Below, one piece after another: positions 51,194 through 61,288 of a stretch of DNA of 64,000 nt. Source of the DNA: Oegoconia quadripuncta (taxonomy: Eukaryota > Arthropoda > Insecta > Lepidoptera > Autostichidae); NCBI GenBank assembly GCA_949316235.1, contig OX438744.1, forward strand, positions 1,364,001 through 1,428,000. The letters are read 5' to 3'. The translations under genes and the position numbers were made by a program. The notes below the pieces were generated by a model. It worked only from the letters and a program-made list of their open reading frames with translations, had not been told where the DNA came from and did no database searches. How positions within the stretch are numbered: position 1 is the stretch's first letter; every line of letters starts with the position of its first letter.

Positions 51194-51294
51194 ACTTATA
51201 TACTTAGAACTCCTTTAAAAATCGATCAATAACTTATTTACACTTATGATAAATTTCACCGAATATTGTAGGTTTTATAACTAAATTTTAGGTA

Positions 51295-51665
51295 TAGTAT
51301 AGGACTATACCTAAAGCAAGCTACCGAATGATTAATAAACATTTTTATTCTATTACTGATGGGTACTCCATCGCTTTTTATGCCCAACGGGTTAGCACTT
51401 GACCTCAATCACACCTGATGTTAAGTGAAAATGAGGCCGAAGGTGGAAGCGTGCTGACCCGGAATCCCAAATATTTGGGGAACTGTCTATCTTATCTCTG
51501 ACAACCGGAACACACCAATGCTATTAACATTGCTGTTTGGCGGCAGATTTAGATGGTGGTAGCTAGCCAGGCGGACATTTAAAATGCCCTACCACCAACT
51601 GAAGTCGAAAAACATCGTTCTACAAAAAAATCGGGAACTTTAAGATTGTAAGAGGTTACACAACA
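51295..51665 (+). repeat. repeat W, split by tSINE-1
   Basis: TACCTAAAGCAAGCTACC and ATTACTGATGGGTACTCCAT on the left, ATCGTTCTACAAAAAAATCG and GGAACTTTAAGATTGTA on the right. The uninterrupted inverse is at 55345-55420. Host flanks share CATCG, a likely TSD. Confidence 0.65.
51375..51600 (-). mobile_element. tSINE-1, 5'-truncated
   Basis: Tail, body with a short deletion (ATTTAGATGGTGG), ending CCCTACCACCAACT. No head. Confidence 0.86.
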
Positions 51666-51907
51666 AAAAATACATATTTTTACTGGGCTATGGGCTAAAG
51701 TTACAATTACAGGCAGGTATGTGAAGAATATACGAGTATGTGTATATTTGTTCGCGTCAAAACAAATATTGGCATTCCTCGGGCCGGGCCCTCAATCAAA
51801 CTGTGTGGTGATTTTCATCCATATTGTATAGGCCCCCCTGCTCTCCATACCCTGCCTTGGAAATGAGAATAATGATAATTATAATTGAGGTATACGGCCA
51901 GTTTTGA

Positions 51908-51985
51908 CCGCTTCCGTGGCTCAATGTATAAGATAGGGCTTACGAATAGGAGATCGCGGGTTCAGTTCCCAGCGGGGTACATGTT
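51908..51985 (+). mobile_element. tSINE-1 head fragment
   Basis: ACCGCTTCCGTGGCTCAATG with internal deletion, B-box GGTTCAGTTCCC, ending GGTACATGTT. MITE-U starts at its right edge. Confidence 0.75.
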
Positions 51986-52136
51986 TACCGTATTATTCAT
52001 AAAAACCTGTTTCCGTTATAGTGTGTTTTGTCTCTGTCGTTCACAAGGAATGGTATAATGAAAGAAAGTGACAAAACATACTTTAACTAAAACAGGCTTC
52101 TAAAGCGTTCGTAAATTTTTATGAAAAACGGGGTTA
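51986..52136. mobile_element. MITE-U, copy 1 (palindromic)
   Basis: The left arm TACCGTATTATTCATAAAAA CCTGTTT pairs with the right arm AAAACAGG..TTTTTATGAAAAACGG. Inner words GTTTTGTC and GACAAAAC are also inverted. Flanked by TA-like ends. No coding. Confidence 0.65.
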
Positions 52137-52532
52137 GTATTTAGTTTAGTTGGTTTGGTTAGGTTAATAATGCACTTCCACGAACCAAACTGTATTAAAC
52201 ATGGACATTGGGAATCCAACTCTGGACCGTCATTGTAGCTATATCGCCATCCTTTATAAAATTAAACAAACGAGCTCCCTATAAAAACAAATATGCCACG
52301 TCTCGACCAACTTCCTAACGAGAAATTAAGTTTCCCGGCTAACTTTTATCACGAAAAAAGTTCTCCAACGAATTCATGGACGATCCTAACCTAATTCCTC
52401 TATTCAACACAATTACAATCCTAGAGCTCGGTATTTTTATATAACAGAGAGATATTTCACTGGAAATACGATTACTTCAAAAGCTTACTTCAGTATAAAT
52501 AAATAATTTTTGTGATTTAACTTTCTGTAATC
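52137..52532. other. unassigned sequence
   Basis: Nothing recognised between the two MITE-U copies. Confidence 0.4.
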
Positions 52533-52669
52533 GTACCCTATTATTCATAACATTTTACAAACGCTTTATAACCCATTTTAGTTAAAGTACGTTTTGTCAT
52601 TTTCTTTCATTACAATATTTCCTCATGTCGTTCACGACAGTGACAAAACACACTGTAACTAAAACACAA
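52533..52669. mobile_element. MITE-U, copy 2, truncated
   Basis: TACCCTATTATTCATAACAT, TTTAGTTAAAGTACGTTTTG and TCGTTCACGACAGTGACAAA. Its sequence corresponds to the inverse of copy 1. The far arm is cut off by the LINE-E at 52667. Confidence 0.62.
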
Positions 52670-52990
52670 CTTAGGGAGAAGAAGCGACAAGAAACTCTGC
52701 AACAACACAACTTTTCAATTGGTTTCCATCTTTACATATTACATTTTATATTACATATTACAAATCAAAAGCAATTAACATAACGACCAGCTAACACCAG
52801 ACCTCCTTATCGCCTAAATAATCATCTATCCTGTAATAACCCTTCTTACATAGAGTTTCTTTATTGTGGCGTTTAAATTTCTGCTCTGTTAAACTCAATA
52901 CATGTTCTGTTATTTTATTGTAAAAGCGTATGCTCTGTCCCACAAAGGATGCGCTAACCTTGCTAAGTCTAAATTGTCGGTATTTTTATA
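52667..52990 (-). mobile_element. LINE-E-related, 5'-truncated
   Basis: 3' UTR GGGAGAAGAAGCGACAAGAA and coding end with words equivalent to KKGYYRIDDYLGDKE and GQSIRFYNKITEHVL on the minus strand. The same subfamily as 61436-61560. Confidence 0.7.
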
Positions 52991-52992
52991 TA

Positions 52993-53103
52993 AGTTAAAT
53001 TAAAGTTACCATTCTGAATTTCATTGCGTTGTAAAAGATGCTAAGATCTCCTAAAGCAATGATCATTTTAATCTAATAGTCTATGTTTTATTACGAAATA
53101 CCT
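52993..53103 (+). repeat. repeat V, copy
   Basis: AATTAAAGTTACCATTCTGA, TTCATTGCGT and TAGTCTATGTTTTATTAC; the corresponding blocks are at 55667-55740 and 56085-56128. Confidence 0.5.
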
Positions 53104-53127
53104 ATACTTCTAAAGGAAGGTACCGAT

Positions 53128-53511
53128 TTCGTCGGGAGGCGGCAACGCTCGCTAGCCCCCCTGCACGTCGCCTGAGGGTTGCGGACGGCTACATCTCGTG
53201 GCGATGTAGTCGTCGGACGCGGCCCGGGAGAGGATGACACCCCCAGGAGGTACCGGGGGGTGTCGTCGCATCGGGCCCTGCCGCGCTTCATACCGCTCGC
53301 TGATCGCGGTGTAAGGCACGACAGCGCCCCCTACGGAGGGTGCGCGGGGAGGGAGGGGGGCTGGAGCCGCTTATGCGTTCCCAGGTCCTCCCTACTGCCG
53401 AAGAAGGTCGCCGCAGGGTTTTAGTGAGTATCCCTCCCGTCACGGAGGGGAGTCCCACATAACCGTCTCGCCGTCCCCCAGGCGAATGCGCTTCCCCGCG
53501 TCAAAAAAAAA
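53128..53511 (+). mobile_element. LINE-K, second copy, 9-bp TSD
   Basis: GC-rich, ending in an A-run at 53503-53511, with the perfect duplication GGTACCGAT at 53119-53127 and 53512-53520. It shares CGCTCGCTAGCCCCCCTGCA, GAGAGGATGACACCCCC and CGCTTATGCGTTCCCAGGTC with 9827-10316 (inverse). More decayed: the GGTTTTAGTGGGT motif reads GGTTTTAGTGAGT. Confidence 0.85.
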
Positions 53512-53520
53512 GGTACCGAT

Positions 53521-53736
53521 GTGATAGAGAACATTTCTTACAGGAAGTAAACGTTGTTCGCTTGCTGGAGTAAAAGGAATAAGCTATTGTCGGGTGTACT
53601 AACCTATACTGGGTCTTCAATGAATTTCACCTTGGTCAACGCCATTCAACTAATATAAATGTTAATAGTTAATTTTGGTAGCATTCTGGCATGAAAGCGA
53701 TCTTGAACACATTTTCTACCTTGCATAGATTTCGGG
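53521..53736. other. unassigned sequence
   Basis: Nothing recognised. Confidence 0.4.
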
Positions 53737-53940
53737 GCGGAATTAGGAGTTTTTACCCGATTGGCCAGGGAAGGAGAGTAATGTTTTTCGAGTGTATGTA
53801 TGTATGTAGATTTCTGTGTTACCTCTTGTAGCGTAAATAGCTTGACCTATTTCGAATGATCTCGCTAGATTCCTCATCCAACATGGCGCCCGCGAAATAC
53901 GAAATATGCTGTTGCGTTTTTGGACTTTTAAACTCAATTT
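53737..53940 (+). repeat. repeat P
   Basis: TTTACCCGATTGGCCAGGGA, TAATGTTTTTCGAGTGTATG and ATGGCGCCCGCGAAATAC in order. The next element starts without a gap. Confidence 0.65.
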
Positions 53941-54126
53941 TAACACTTATTTGCATGTAAGTATACAAACATGGGACAGAAATTACAATACACAAACGGC
54001 GAGCTTACCTCTATAAGAGATTTCTTCCAGCAAAGCCTCGGAAGGAAAAAACCAATTTAAAGTTTTTTATTGCAGACAAAGAGCGATACTTAAAATATAG
54101 AACAATACATTAACATCACTGTTATA
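53941..54126 (-). mobile_element. RTE-type LINE 3' UTR
   Basis: About 90 percent similar by eye to 2485-2692, including GGCGAGCTTACCTCTATAAG and TTATTGCAGACAAAGAGCGA. Confidence 0.68.
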
Positions 54127-54334
54127 AACAATTTAAAATACATAATAATAAATATTTACGTATAATATGGCTGACTGAGTTACTGAGACAACTTGAGATA
54201 TTGTTCCTTTAGTCGAGTACTCATATTGTTATTGGGTCGATTGATTTCTCCAATTTTTCTAGATTTGTGTATTTGATTTTCGGATTGTTTTATTTAACGC
54301 GAATTTATGTAATGTAAATTGAATTAAATATAGC

Positions 54335-54392
54335 TATGGGGAGGCCTATGATCAGCAGTGAACGTCCTGTGGCTGACGTAATGATGACATTT
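54335..54392 (+). mobile_element. RTE extreme 3' end
   Basis: GGGGAGGCCTATGATCAGCA followed by GTGAACGTCCTGTGGCTGA and ATGATGAC, the typical RTE terminus also seen at 30535-30560. Confidence 0.6.
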
Positions 54393-54417
54393 AAATACGT
54401 ATCTCTATCTGTTCCCT

Positions 54418-54690
54418 AAAATCAGGTACCATGGGTGCCGTTTGTACCCCACTCCCCAAAAAGGAGGGTAATTTTTTTTTCACGTATATGTATGTATAGT
54501 TAGATTTATGTAGATTTCTATGTTACCTTATGTAGCCTACCCGGCTTGAACGATTTTGAAATGCAAATCGTCAGATTAACCTTTGTATTTTATTGCAAAA
54601 GAATCCGTCATGGCGCCCGCAAAATACAAAATATTCTATCACATTTTTTTGTTTAAAAATACTTACATTGTTATTAAAATTTAAACCGAC
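54418..54690 (+). repeat. repeat P
   Basis: GTACCCCACTCCCCAAAAAG, GTAGATTTCTATGTTACCTT and ATGGCGCCCGCAAAATAC. The longest uninterrupted copy of this family. Confidence 0.65.
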
Positions 54691-55344
54691 TTCAAAAATT
54701 CTGCCGTTTGTGTAAACAATAACTTCGACATTTGGCAATTGATCCAACTAGCTAAAAATACCAAAAAAATACCACAGATTTCACTGAATCAGCCATTATA
54801 ATGTAAAAAATATATTTATTGAAACAGTGGACATTTGGGATATCTCTCGTCACCCCAATTGGGATAAAAAAAAAAACAAAATACCACAATAACATTTTTG
54901 TGGAAATAAATATTACTTTGTTAATACAGCTGGTAAACCAGTCGCATTCAATAGAAGATAGTTACCAAATAGAATAACAACTTAATAATTTAAAACGTAC
55001 TTCTATAGTAACATAAACAAAGTTGGAAGGACCCATCTAAAGTTGGCCAATTGCTATTTCCAGACGAAGTAACTTTTATTGGTTTTGCCAGTGAGACAAA
55101 AAGAATTGCTCGCAAACTTGCGGGAGAACATTATTAATTTTTCCTTTCACGGACAGGTACAGTTTGTTATTGAGGTGATTACGTTTATGGACTTTGTTGC
55201 TTAACTTTTTCTGAAAGCAAGGTGATTGATTGGCGTTCATTTAACCTTATCAATATTTATACAGTGCGATTGGCAGAGTAGAAATAGCACCAATACAAAT
55301 CTCGTGGGTTTGGAAAGTTCAGTAAAAAATGCGTATATTTTAGT
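54691..55344. other. unassigned sequence
   Basis: Nothing recognised. TTGGGATATCTCTCGTCACC at 54836 is similar to 60991-61010. Confidence 0.35.
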
Positions 55345-55420
55345 AGTATTTCCTATAATCTTAAAGTTCCTGGTTTTTTGTAGAAGGATGGAGTACTCAT
55401 CAGTAATAGAATAAAAATGT
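55345..55420 (-). repeat. repeat W, uninterrupted
   Basis: ATAATCTTAAAGTTCCTGGT through GATGGAGTACTCATCAGTAA to AAAAATGTTT, the inverse of the split copy at 51295-51665. Confidence 0.6.
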
Positions 55421-55439
55421 TTTCCAACAATATTATATC

Positions 55440-55630
55440 CTATGTTTACTTTCCACCAGTAAACATCTCAGCTTTCATGATCATAATCGAATGTGAATAC
55501 GTTGTCGATTTGCCTATGGTAGCTTGCAATAGTATCGCCATTGCCCGAGCCACCCTTTACCACGCGACTGGCACCGTCCCAGTCGCTAGCAACGCCCACC
55601 CACACGCCAATCTCCGACATATATATATTA
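55440..55630. repeat. repeat Q, copy 2
   Basis: ACATCTCAGCTTTCATGATC and GGCACCGTCCCAGTCGCTAG; see 6147-6420. Confidence 0.5.
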
Positions 55631-55666
55631 GGTATAATATAGGTATTTAGTCATTAAACCTTCAAT

Positions 55667-56128
55667 ATTAAATTAAAGTTACCACTGTGAACTTCATTGC
55701 GTCGCAGAAGATTCTAGGATCACATAAAACAATTTTCTAAAAAATTAAACAATGGCTACGCAGTTTATTGAGTCGTGATTATTGCCCACGGTGAAACTTT
55801 ATAGTTAACGAGTTTCGTTAGCGAGCATACAGAGAAGTTATTGACTGTCTTGAAGTAATCATTAAGCATAGATTTATACTGTATATCTACTTTATTTATA
55901 TATTTTTAGTTTATATATATATATGATTATATTATTTTAAGTCATAGAAGCCCTAGCTTCGCCTGAAACACAGGATTTTCCTAGTTCTGGCACTAGTGTT
56001 ACAGTTGCAATTAAGTATTGTTATGCAGATTTTATGTTTTAATACAAAAAAAAAAACAAAAAAAAAAAAACAAATTCACAGTGGTTATTTTAATCTATTA
56101 GTCTATGTTTTACTACTAAATACTGATC
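55667..56128 (+). repeat. repeat V, split by repeat M
   Basis: The left part at 55667-55845 and right part at 56075-56128 correspond to adjacent blocks at 52993-53103. The LINE tail (repeat M) lies between. Confidence 0.55.
55850..56055 (+). mobile_element. repeat M: LINE 3' end
   Basis: CTTGAAGTAATCATTAAGCA to TATGCAGATTTTATGTTTTA, then A-rich. Very similar to 3180-3419, with a 17-base difference around CTGGCACTAGTGTTACAG. Confidence 0.72.
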
Positions 56129-56440
56129 TAACAAAATTAACCCGACAAACTTTGAAAATTGCACGTACATGACAATAAAATAATATACTTATTCATTAAA
56201 AAAAACTAGCCTTAAAAATTTAGTTTCTGAGTAAAAAAAATAAATGTAAGCGCAAATGAAAATACACATTAACAGACTTACTTCATTTCGATTGTACCTT
56301 GTTTAATCAATGAGAAAAAACAGGCAAAGTTCCATTGATATGTTAATTTTGTTAGACCCTATACAATAAAGCAAGCTACTTATTTGTTAGAAAACATTAT
56401 TATTCTATCACTCTATCCATGTCATTATCCATGTAAATTT
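56129..56440. other. unassigned sequence
   Basis: ACAATAAAGCAAGCTAC near 56366 resembles the start of repeat W. Nothing else recognised. Confidence 0.35.
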
Positions 56441-56533
56441 AAAAACTAATTGGTAGATGGCCTGCCTGGGAATCGAACCCGGACTTTCCAAATTGGGAGA
56501 CCGCGTCTTAACCGCTGAGCCACCGACGCTCTT
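56441..56533 (-). mobile_element. tSINE-4 head fragment
   Basis: GGCCTGCCTGGGAATCGAAC, CCAAATTGGGAGACC and GAGCCACCGACGCT: the head plus 30 bases of body. Confidence 0.8.
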
Positions 56534-56617
56534 CATTGTCTGCTGCCACCACACTCTCCACGCAATCCCTTTTCGTCCCTTAGGGCAAACGTCAACATCA
56601 GCGCGAGGAAATCACAT

Positions 56618-56737
56618 TTTGTTTTATGCGCAACGGGTTAGCACTTTACCTCAATCACACCTGATGATAGTGAAGATGAGGCCGAAGCGTACTGATCCGA
56701 AAACTCCATCTTATCTCTGACATCCGGAACACCACAT
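56618..56737 (-). mobile_element. tSINE-1 tail part with deletions
   Basis: TTTTATGCGCAACGGGTTAG, CAATCACACCTGATGATAGT and TTATCTCTGACATCCGG; stops at about 56737 where another copy begins. Confidence 0.78.
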
Positions 56738-56741
56738 GCCA

Positions 56742-57047
56742 TTTTTGTTTTAAGAACAACGGATTGGTACTTGACCTCAATCACCCCTGATGTTAAGTGA
56801 AGATGAGGTCGAAGGTGGAAGCGTATTAACCCGAAAAGCCCTACATATTTGGGGGACTGGCTATCTTATCTCTGACAACCGTAACACAACAATGCTATTA
56901 ACATTGCTGCTTGGCGGCAGCAAGCCAGGCGGACATTTAAAGTGCCATTTAAACCAAACCGAGTTTTAAACATGTACCCCGCTGGCGATCGAACCCGCGA
57001 CCTCCGAATCGTAAAACCTGTTGTTTACATTGACCCACGGTGGCGGC
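56742..57047 (-). mobile_element. tSINE-1, near full length
   Basis: Tandem to the preceding fragment in the same orientation. The tail starts TTTTGTTTTAAGAACAACGG, and the head ends TTGACCCACGGTGGCGG. Internal deletion around GGCGGCAGCAAGCCAGG. Confidence 0.86.
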
Positions 57048-57445
57048 CGAATGAAGTAAACGCCTCCTAAATCATTGGATGCAAGAATCCACTCCAACCG
57101 CGCCAAGTGTACCCACACCCTTACATATGTAGACCCGTGTGAACTTGACCCAGTTGCGAGGTCGAAACCGGGAGTACTCCAGCTCACGTCTCACTCGAGA
57201 TTGGTAAGAGCGAGGGGGACACACGACACGCCATTTGGCAAGACGTTGGATGTTCGGAACGATTTGCTTGACGAGTTGTTCGGTTTGTTTTGATAGTAAG
57301 TTGTTGCTACAAGGGTACGAAGGCAGTATCGGACTTGTCGATAGTAATAATGAAATGTAGTGGTTATCCCACCAGTATATAGAATATTGGAGCTGGGGAC
57401 TATTTGAATTAGTAGCGTTATACCTATTGAGTGATATACGAATTA
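57048..57445. other. unassigned, GC-richer patch
   Basis: 57075-57260 is richer in GC than its surroundings. Its two opposing open frames show no recognised domain. Possibly a retroelement coding remnant. Confidence 0.3.
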
Positions 57446-57630
57446 TAGGGATTACGAATCGGAGGTCGCGGGTTCGTACCCCAGGTACATGTTTAGTACT
57501 CGGTTTGGTTGGTGGTAGGGCCTTATATCCGGCTGGCCAGCTACTACCATTTTATCTAAGTCTGCCACCAAATTGCAATTTAATAGTATAGGGAGTTCCG
57601 ATTGTTAGAGATATGATATCCAGTCCACCA
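57446..57630 (+). mobile_element. tSINE-1, strongly diverged
   Basis: TTACGAATCGGAGGTCGCGG, TACTCGGTTTGGTTGGTGGT and a decayed body to GATATCCAGTCCACC. LINE-E follows at once. Confidence 0.72.
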
Positions 57631-57640
57631 TTGATTTTGA

Positions 57641-57910
57641 TTTTGTACGCAAAAATATATACCTCTTTCGGAAACCTATTTCTGATAATCATAATTTGAA
57701 TAATAGAAATAAAAATAAAATTGAAATTCCACAATTTAGACTTGGCAAAGTTAGCATATCGTTTGTGGGACACAGCGTATGTGTTTAAAATAAAATACCA
57801 GAACATGTATTGAGTTTAACAGAGCAGATATTTAAAGAAACTCCTGTGTAAAAAGAGTTATTAACAGGATAGATGATAATTTAGACGATAAGCAGGTCTG
57901 GTGTTAGGTG
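57641..57910 (+). mobile_element. LINE-E-related coding fragment
   Basis: VRKNIYLFRKPISDNHNLNN, RNKNKIEIPQFRLGKVSISF and VGHSVCV-stop; the C-terminal domain, with later frameshifts. Confidence 0.7.
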
Positions 57911-57969
57911 AAATGTTACTCAATGTTAAATTATGTTTATAAAATATTGACAAACTTGAATAATGAAGT

Positions 57970-59170
57970 AATATATCAAAATCAAATCAAATCAAAATAT
58001 TTTATTTCATGGTATAAAATTATCACTTGAAAACGTAACTATTAATATTACATTTAAAACGGCTCATTCACAGAGCGGACTCCCCAGAGAAGAACGAGCA
58101 AGAAACTCTAGGGTTGCTCTTTTAAACAGATTATGGGTTGCGATTTGTGATTTGATAATTATATGATTTAATTTAATCTAAATTATAATTAAATAAAAAT
58201 TATAAAAAAATAATATGATTTAATCTAAATTTTCTAAATTTTAACAATTATTGCACGCCATAAAGGCAAATCATGGTTGATCATTATTTATAATAATTTA
58301 CATCTTTTCTCTGTACCTATGATTAAGCAAATAAATGAATTATGATTATGATTATGATTATGAATAATAAGACGGCTATGTCCATGGTTGCTTATCATTC
58401 AAAAATAGTCAGTGATTTTATAATAGCCTTTTGCTAATAATATCTGTTTTATGATTGCTTTAAATTTATTTAAAGGCAAATTTTTAATGTCTACTGGAAC
58501 CTTATTACATAAACGTATACATAGCCCTTTGAAGGATTTACTAACTTTGTGAACTCGGCTAACATAAACAGATAACTGGTTCTTATTCCTTGTGTTAACA
58601 TTGGGCCTATCACTATTTTTAGCGAATAAGGTTATATTTTTTTTTTGCATATAACAAATTCTCATAAATGTATTGAGAAGTCATTGTTATGCTGTTAATT
58701 TCCTTAAACTTATCTCTAAGAGACACTCTAGGTCCTAATTTATAAATGGCACGAATAGCACGCTTTCTGCAAAATAAAAATGATATGTATGTCAGCAGCG
58801 ATTGCCCAAAACAATATGCCATATGACATCAAGCTCTGGAAATAGCTAAAGTAAACCAGTCTTGCGGTATGAACGACTGTTAAATTTCAGATTTTTTGAC
58901 TGCATACGCTACAGAAGCAAGTTTTTTCGCTAGTTTCTCTCAATATGAGGCCCCCATTGAAGCTTAGCATCCAATGTCAGTCCTAAAATGACAGTAGTGT
59001 CTACAAGGTCCAATTTACCACCTCGTACAAATATGTCAGTAGGCAGTTGTTGAACATTTTGGTAAATTAAATTTTAAGCATTTAGTTTTTTTTTCATTCA
59101 AAAGAAGATTATTTCCTGTAAACCAGTTAAGAAGTTCAAAAATAGCAGTGTTAAATCTGAATCTGTAAGA
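57970..59170 (-). mobile_element. LINE-E, longest copy (about 1.2 kb), frameshifted
   Basis: Minus strand from tail (AATCA)n at 57978-57992 through the 3' UTR. Coding continues to the FLLNEKK region near 59095, with ITTDIFVRGGKLDLVDTTVI and LTLDAKLQWGPHIERN words before it. Frameshifts lie between the frames 58399-58665 and 58619-58822 and upstream. A second LINE tail interrupts the 3' UTR at about 58250-58368. Confidence 0.78.
58250..58368 (+). mobile_element. LINE tail with (GATTAT)n inside LINE-E
   Basis: Ends AAGCAAATAAATGAATTATG with (ATTATG)n at 58339-58366. Opposite orientation to its host. The left boundary is uncertain. Confidence 0.5.
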
Positions 59171-59175
59171 CTATT

Positions 59176-59847
59176 GACTACTGAATCTGAATATCCGGGT
59201 TTTTTCCATGGAAAACACTGGACGGATGTAAATACGCAAATAGAAAGTCAGGTTGACACTGTTTGTCCGAGCAATCAGACAAAACCCTATTGTTATATAC
59301 GACGTACAATCAGGTACATTCCCTCAGTGTTCCCGGCCACAGAATTAACTTTAATATGGTAATCATAACACAACTCCCGAGCAAAATGAAATAAAAGTCG
59401 AGGAAAAAAATGTTTACATTCTCTGGACCATTATGCATAAAATGCTAGGGAAACGCAAAAAAAGTATGCAAATCGCTACTCGTAATTACATAGTACTTGG
59501 CGGCAAGTGTGTGTTGCGGGGTAACACTAAAGTCGTCCATTTAACAACCCGACCGGTTGTTTTGTTTGTTTAGCGGAAATTTTACATTGTTTTAAGCAAC
59601 TTTCTGAGTAACGCTGGCAACATTGTTTAATTTGGTGTAGGAATGGAATTAACCATTAAAACCGCTTAGAAAAATCTGCTACCAGTACTGGAGAGGGAAA
59701 TTTTCAGTTTCACTGAATTTATTTTGGACAGCGGATTTATGATTCGGTGCAGCTAAATTTGAAAGAAAGAAGAAGAGAGAAAGTTATTTATTTTGATAAT
59801 ATTAATAGTATAAGTTAGTACAAATGGTGGTAAAATTTGATATTTTT
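59176..59847. other. unassigned sequence
   Basis: Nothing recognised. Confidence 0.4.
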
Positions 59848-60080
59848 TTATTTTTTTTATGGTTGCTGGATTCGCGTGTGACCACAATCTCGCCTGATGG
59901 AAAGTGACGATGTGGTCGGAGATGAAGCACGCGATCTCAGTAAATGCCTATTCACTCTGCTCTTGAAGATCCCAAGGTTGTAGGATTCAGGGAAGACTGA
60001 CGCCGGAAGGAATTTCCATGCCTTGGCTGTTCGGATGATGAATGAAGAATCGAACTTCTTAGTGCGAATGTTCGGTATAT
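59848..60080 (-). mobile_element. LINE-F, longest 3' fragment
   Basis: Minus strand reads NIRTKKFDSSFIIRTAKAWK, FLPASVFPESYNLGIFKSRV and NRHLLRSRASS. The tail is ATGTGGTCGGAGATGAAGC.. and a T-run. It is the reference for the LINE-F coding end. Confidence 0.8.
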
Positions 60081-60084
60081 TAAC

Positions 60085-60116
<32 letters not shown>

Positions 60117-60179
60117 ATAAAATATGCGGTCAAGTGCGAATAGGACTCATGCATTGAGGCTTTGAAAGGCCGTATTTCA

Positions 60180-60240
60180 TTAATAACTTGTATTTTATGT
60201 ATTATATAACATATATAATACATAAAATATAAGTTATTAA
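60180..60240. repeat. near-perfect 61-bp hairpin
   Basis: Arms of 28 bp (TTAATAACTTGTATTTTATG TATTATAT and its complement, 27 of 28 paired) around the loop AACAT. It abuts the truncated tSINE-2 at 60241. Confidence 0.85.
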
Positions 60241-60400
60241 GGGGGGTAAATGTTTGTGTGATGAATACGAACATTTATTCCCGAGTCATGGATGTTTATA
60301 TAAATATTTATGTATGTTTATCCGTTATCTAGTATCCATAGCACAAGCTTTGCTTAGTTTGGGACTAGATGATTGGTGTAAGTGTCCGAAATATTTATTT
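60241..60400 (+). mobile_element. tSINE-2, 5'-truncated
   Basis: Begins GGGGTAAATGTTTGTGTGAT just after the B-box, and continues to the ATTT tail. It faces an inverted copy 55 bases on. Confidence 0.9.
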
Positions 60401-60454
60401 ATTTATTTATATAGATTTATTAGTTTAAAAAAAATATTTATGAAATAAATTTTT

Positions 60455-60690
60455 AAATATTTGGGACGCTTACACCAATCATCTAGTTCCAAACTAAGTA
60501 AAGCTTGTACTATGGATGCTAGATAACGGTTAAACATATATAAATATTTATATAAACATCCATGACACGGGAATAAATGTTCGTATTCATCACACAAACA
60601 TTTACCCGTCGCGGGATTCGAACCCGCAACCATTGGTTTCGCTGACATGATCACTATCCACCTACACCATCCTACACCAACCGGTCGTCT
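60455..60690 (-). mobile_element. tSINE-2, full length with head insertion
   Basis: Inverted relative to 60241-60400. The head contains a 12-base duplication (CCTACACCATCCTACACCAA). Confidence 0.9.
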
Positions 60691-60740
60691 ATAGTTCGTC
60701 TCGTAGTTAATACTTATGTTATAAAATATTTAAGTAACAG

Positions 60741-60822
60741 TTTTCCGCGTGAATTAGCTTTATTGCGGATATGTTTAATTTCTTTATCCAGCGGGAACTA
60801 CTCTCTTTATCGGGATAAAAAG
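60741..60822 (-). mobile_element. short Helitron, internal fragment
   Basis: TTTCTTTATCCAGCGGGAAC, TACTCTCTTTATCGGGATAA; diverged. Confidence 0.55.
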
Positions 60823-60827
60823 TAAAA

Positions 60828-60870
60828 CTCATCTTTACTTAACATCTGGTGTGATTGAGGTTGCATAAAA
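60828..60870 (+). mobile_element. tSINE-1 tail only
   Basis: ACTCATCTTTACTTAACATC TGGTGTGATTGAGG then CATAAAAAAAAA. Confidence 0.7.
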
Positions 60871-61046
60871 AAAAACCGTCTGTAGATTTGCACGTGTCAA
60901 CGGCGATGGGCTCACCCACTGTCATGTGTGAATTTCAGTAAATTTCGTAAGGTGAACCATGGATGTTGTTCTAATCATTTGGAACACCCACTTGGGATAT
61001 CTCTGATCACCCCATTTCGGATGAAATTCGTGATGTTGTTATGTGA

Positions 61047-61288
61047 TTTTTTTTTTATGCACAACGGGTTCGTACTTGACCTCAATCACACCTGATGTTA
61101 AGTGAAGATGAGGTCGAAGGTGGAAGCGTACAGACCCGGAAACCCCAACACATTTGGGGGACTGGCTATCTTATCTCTGACAACCGGTACACAACAATGC
61201 TATTAACATTGTTGCTTGGCGGCAGATTTAGATAAGATGGTGGTAGCTAACCAGGCGGACATTTAAAATGCCCTACCACCAACCAAAA
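61047..61288 (-). mobile_element. tSINE-1, 5'-truncated
   Basis: Tail to CCTACCACCAACCAAA; head absent. Body well conserved. Confidence 0.9.

Noticed and set aside
58399..58822. Two overlapping frames as separate genes
   Set aside because: They are two parts of one frameshifted LINE-E reverse transcriptase C-terminus.
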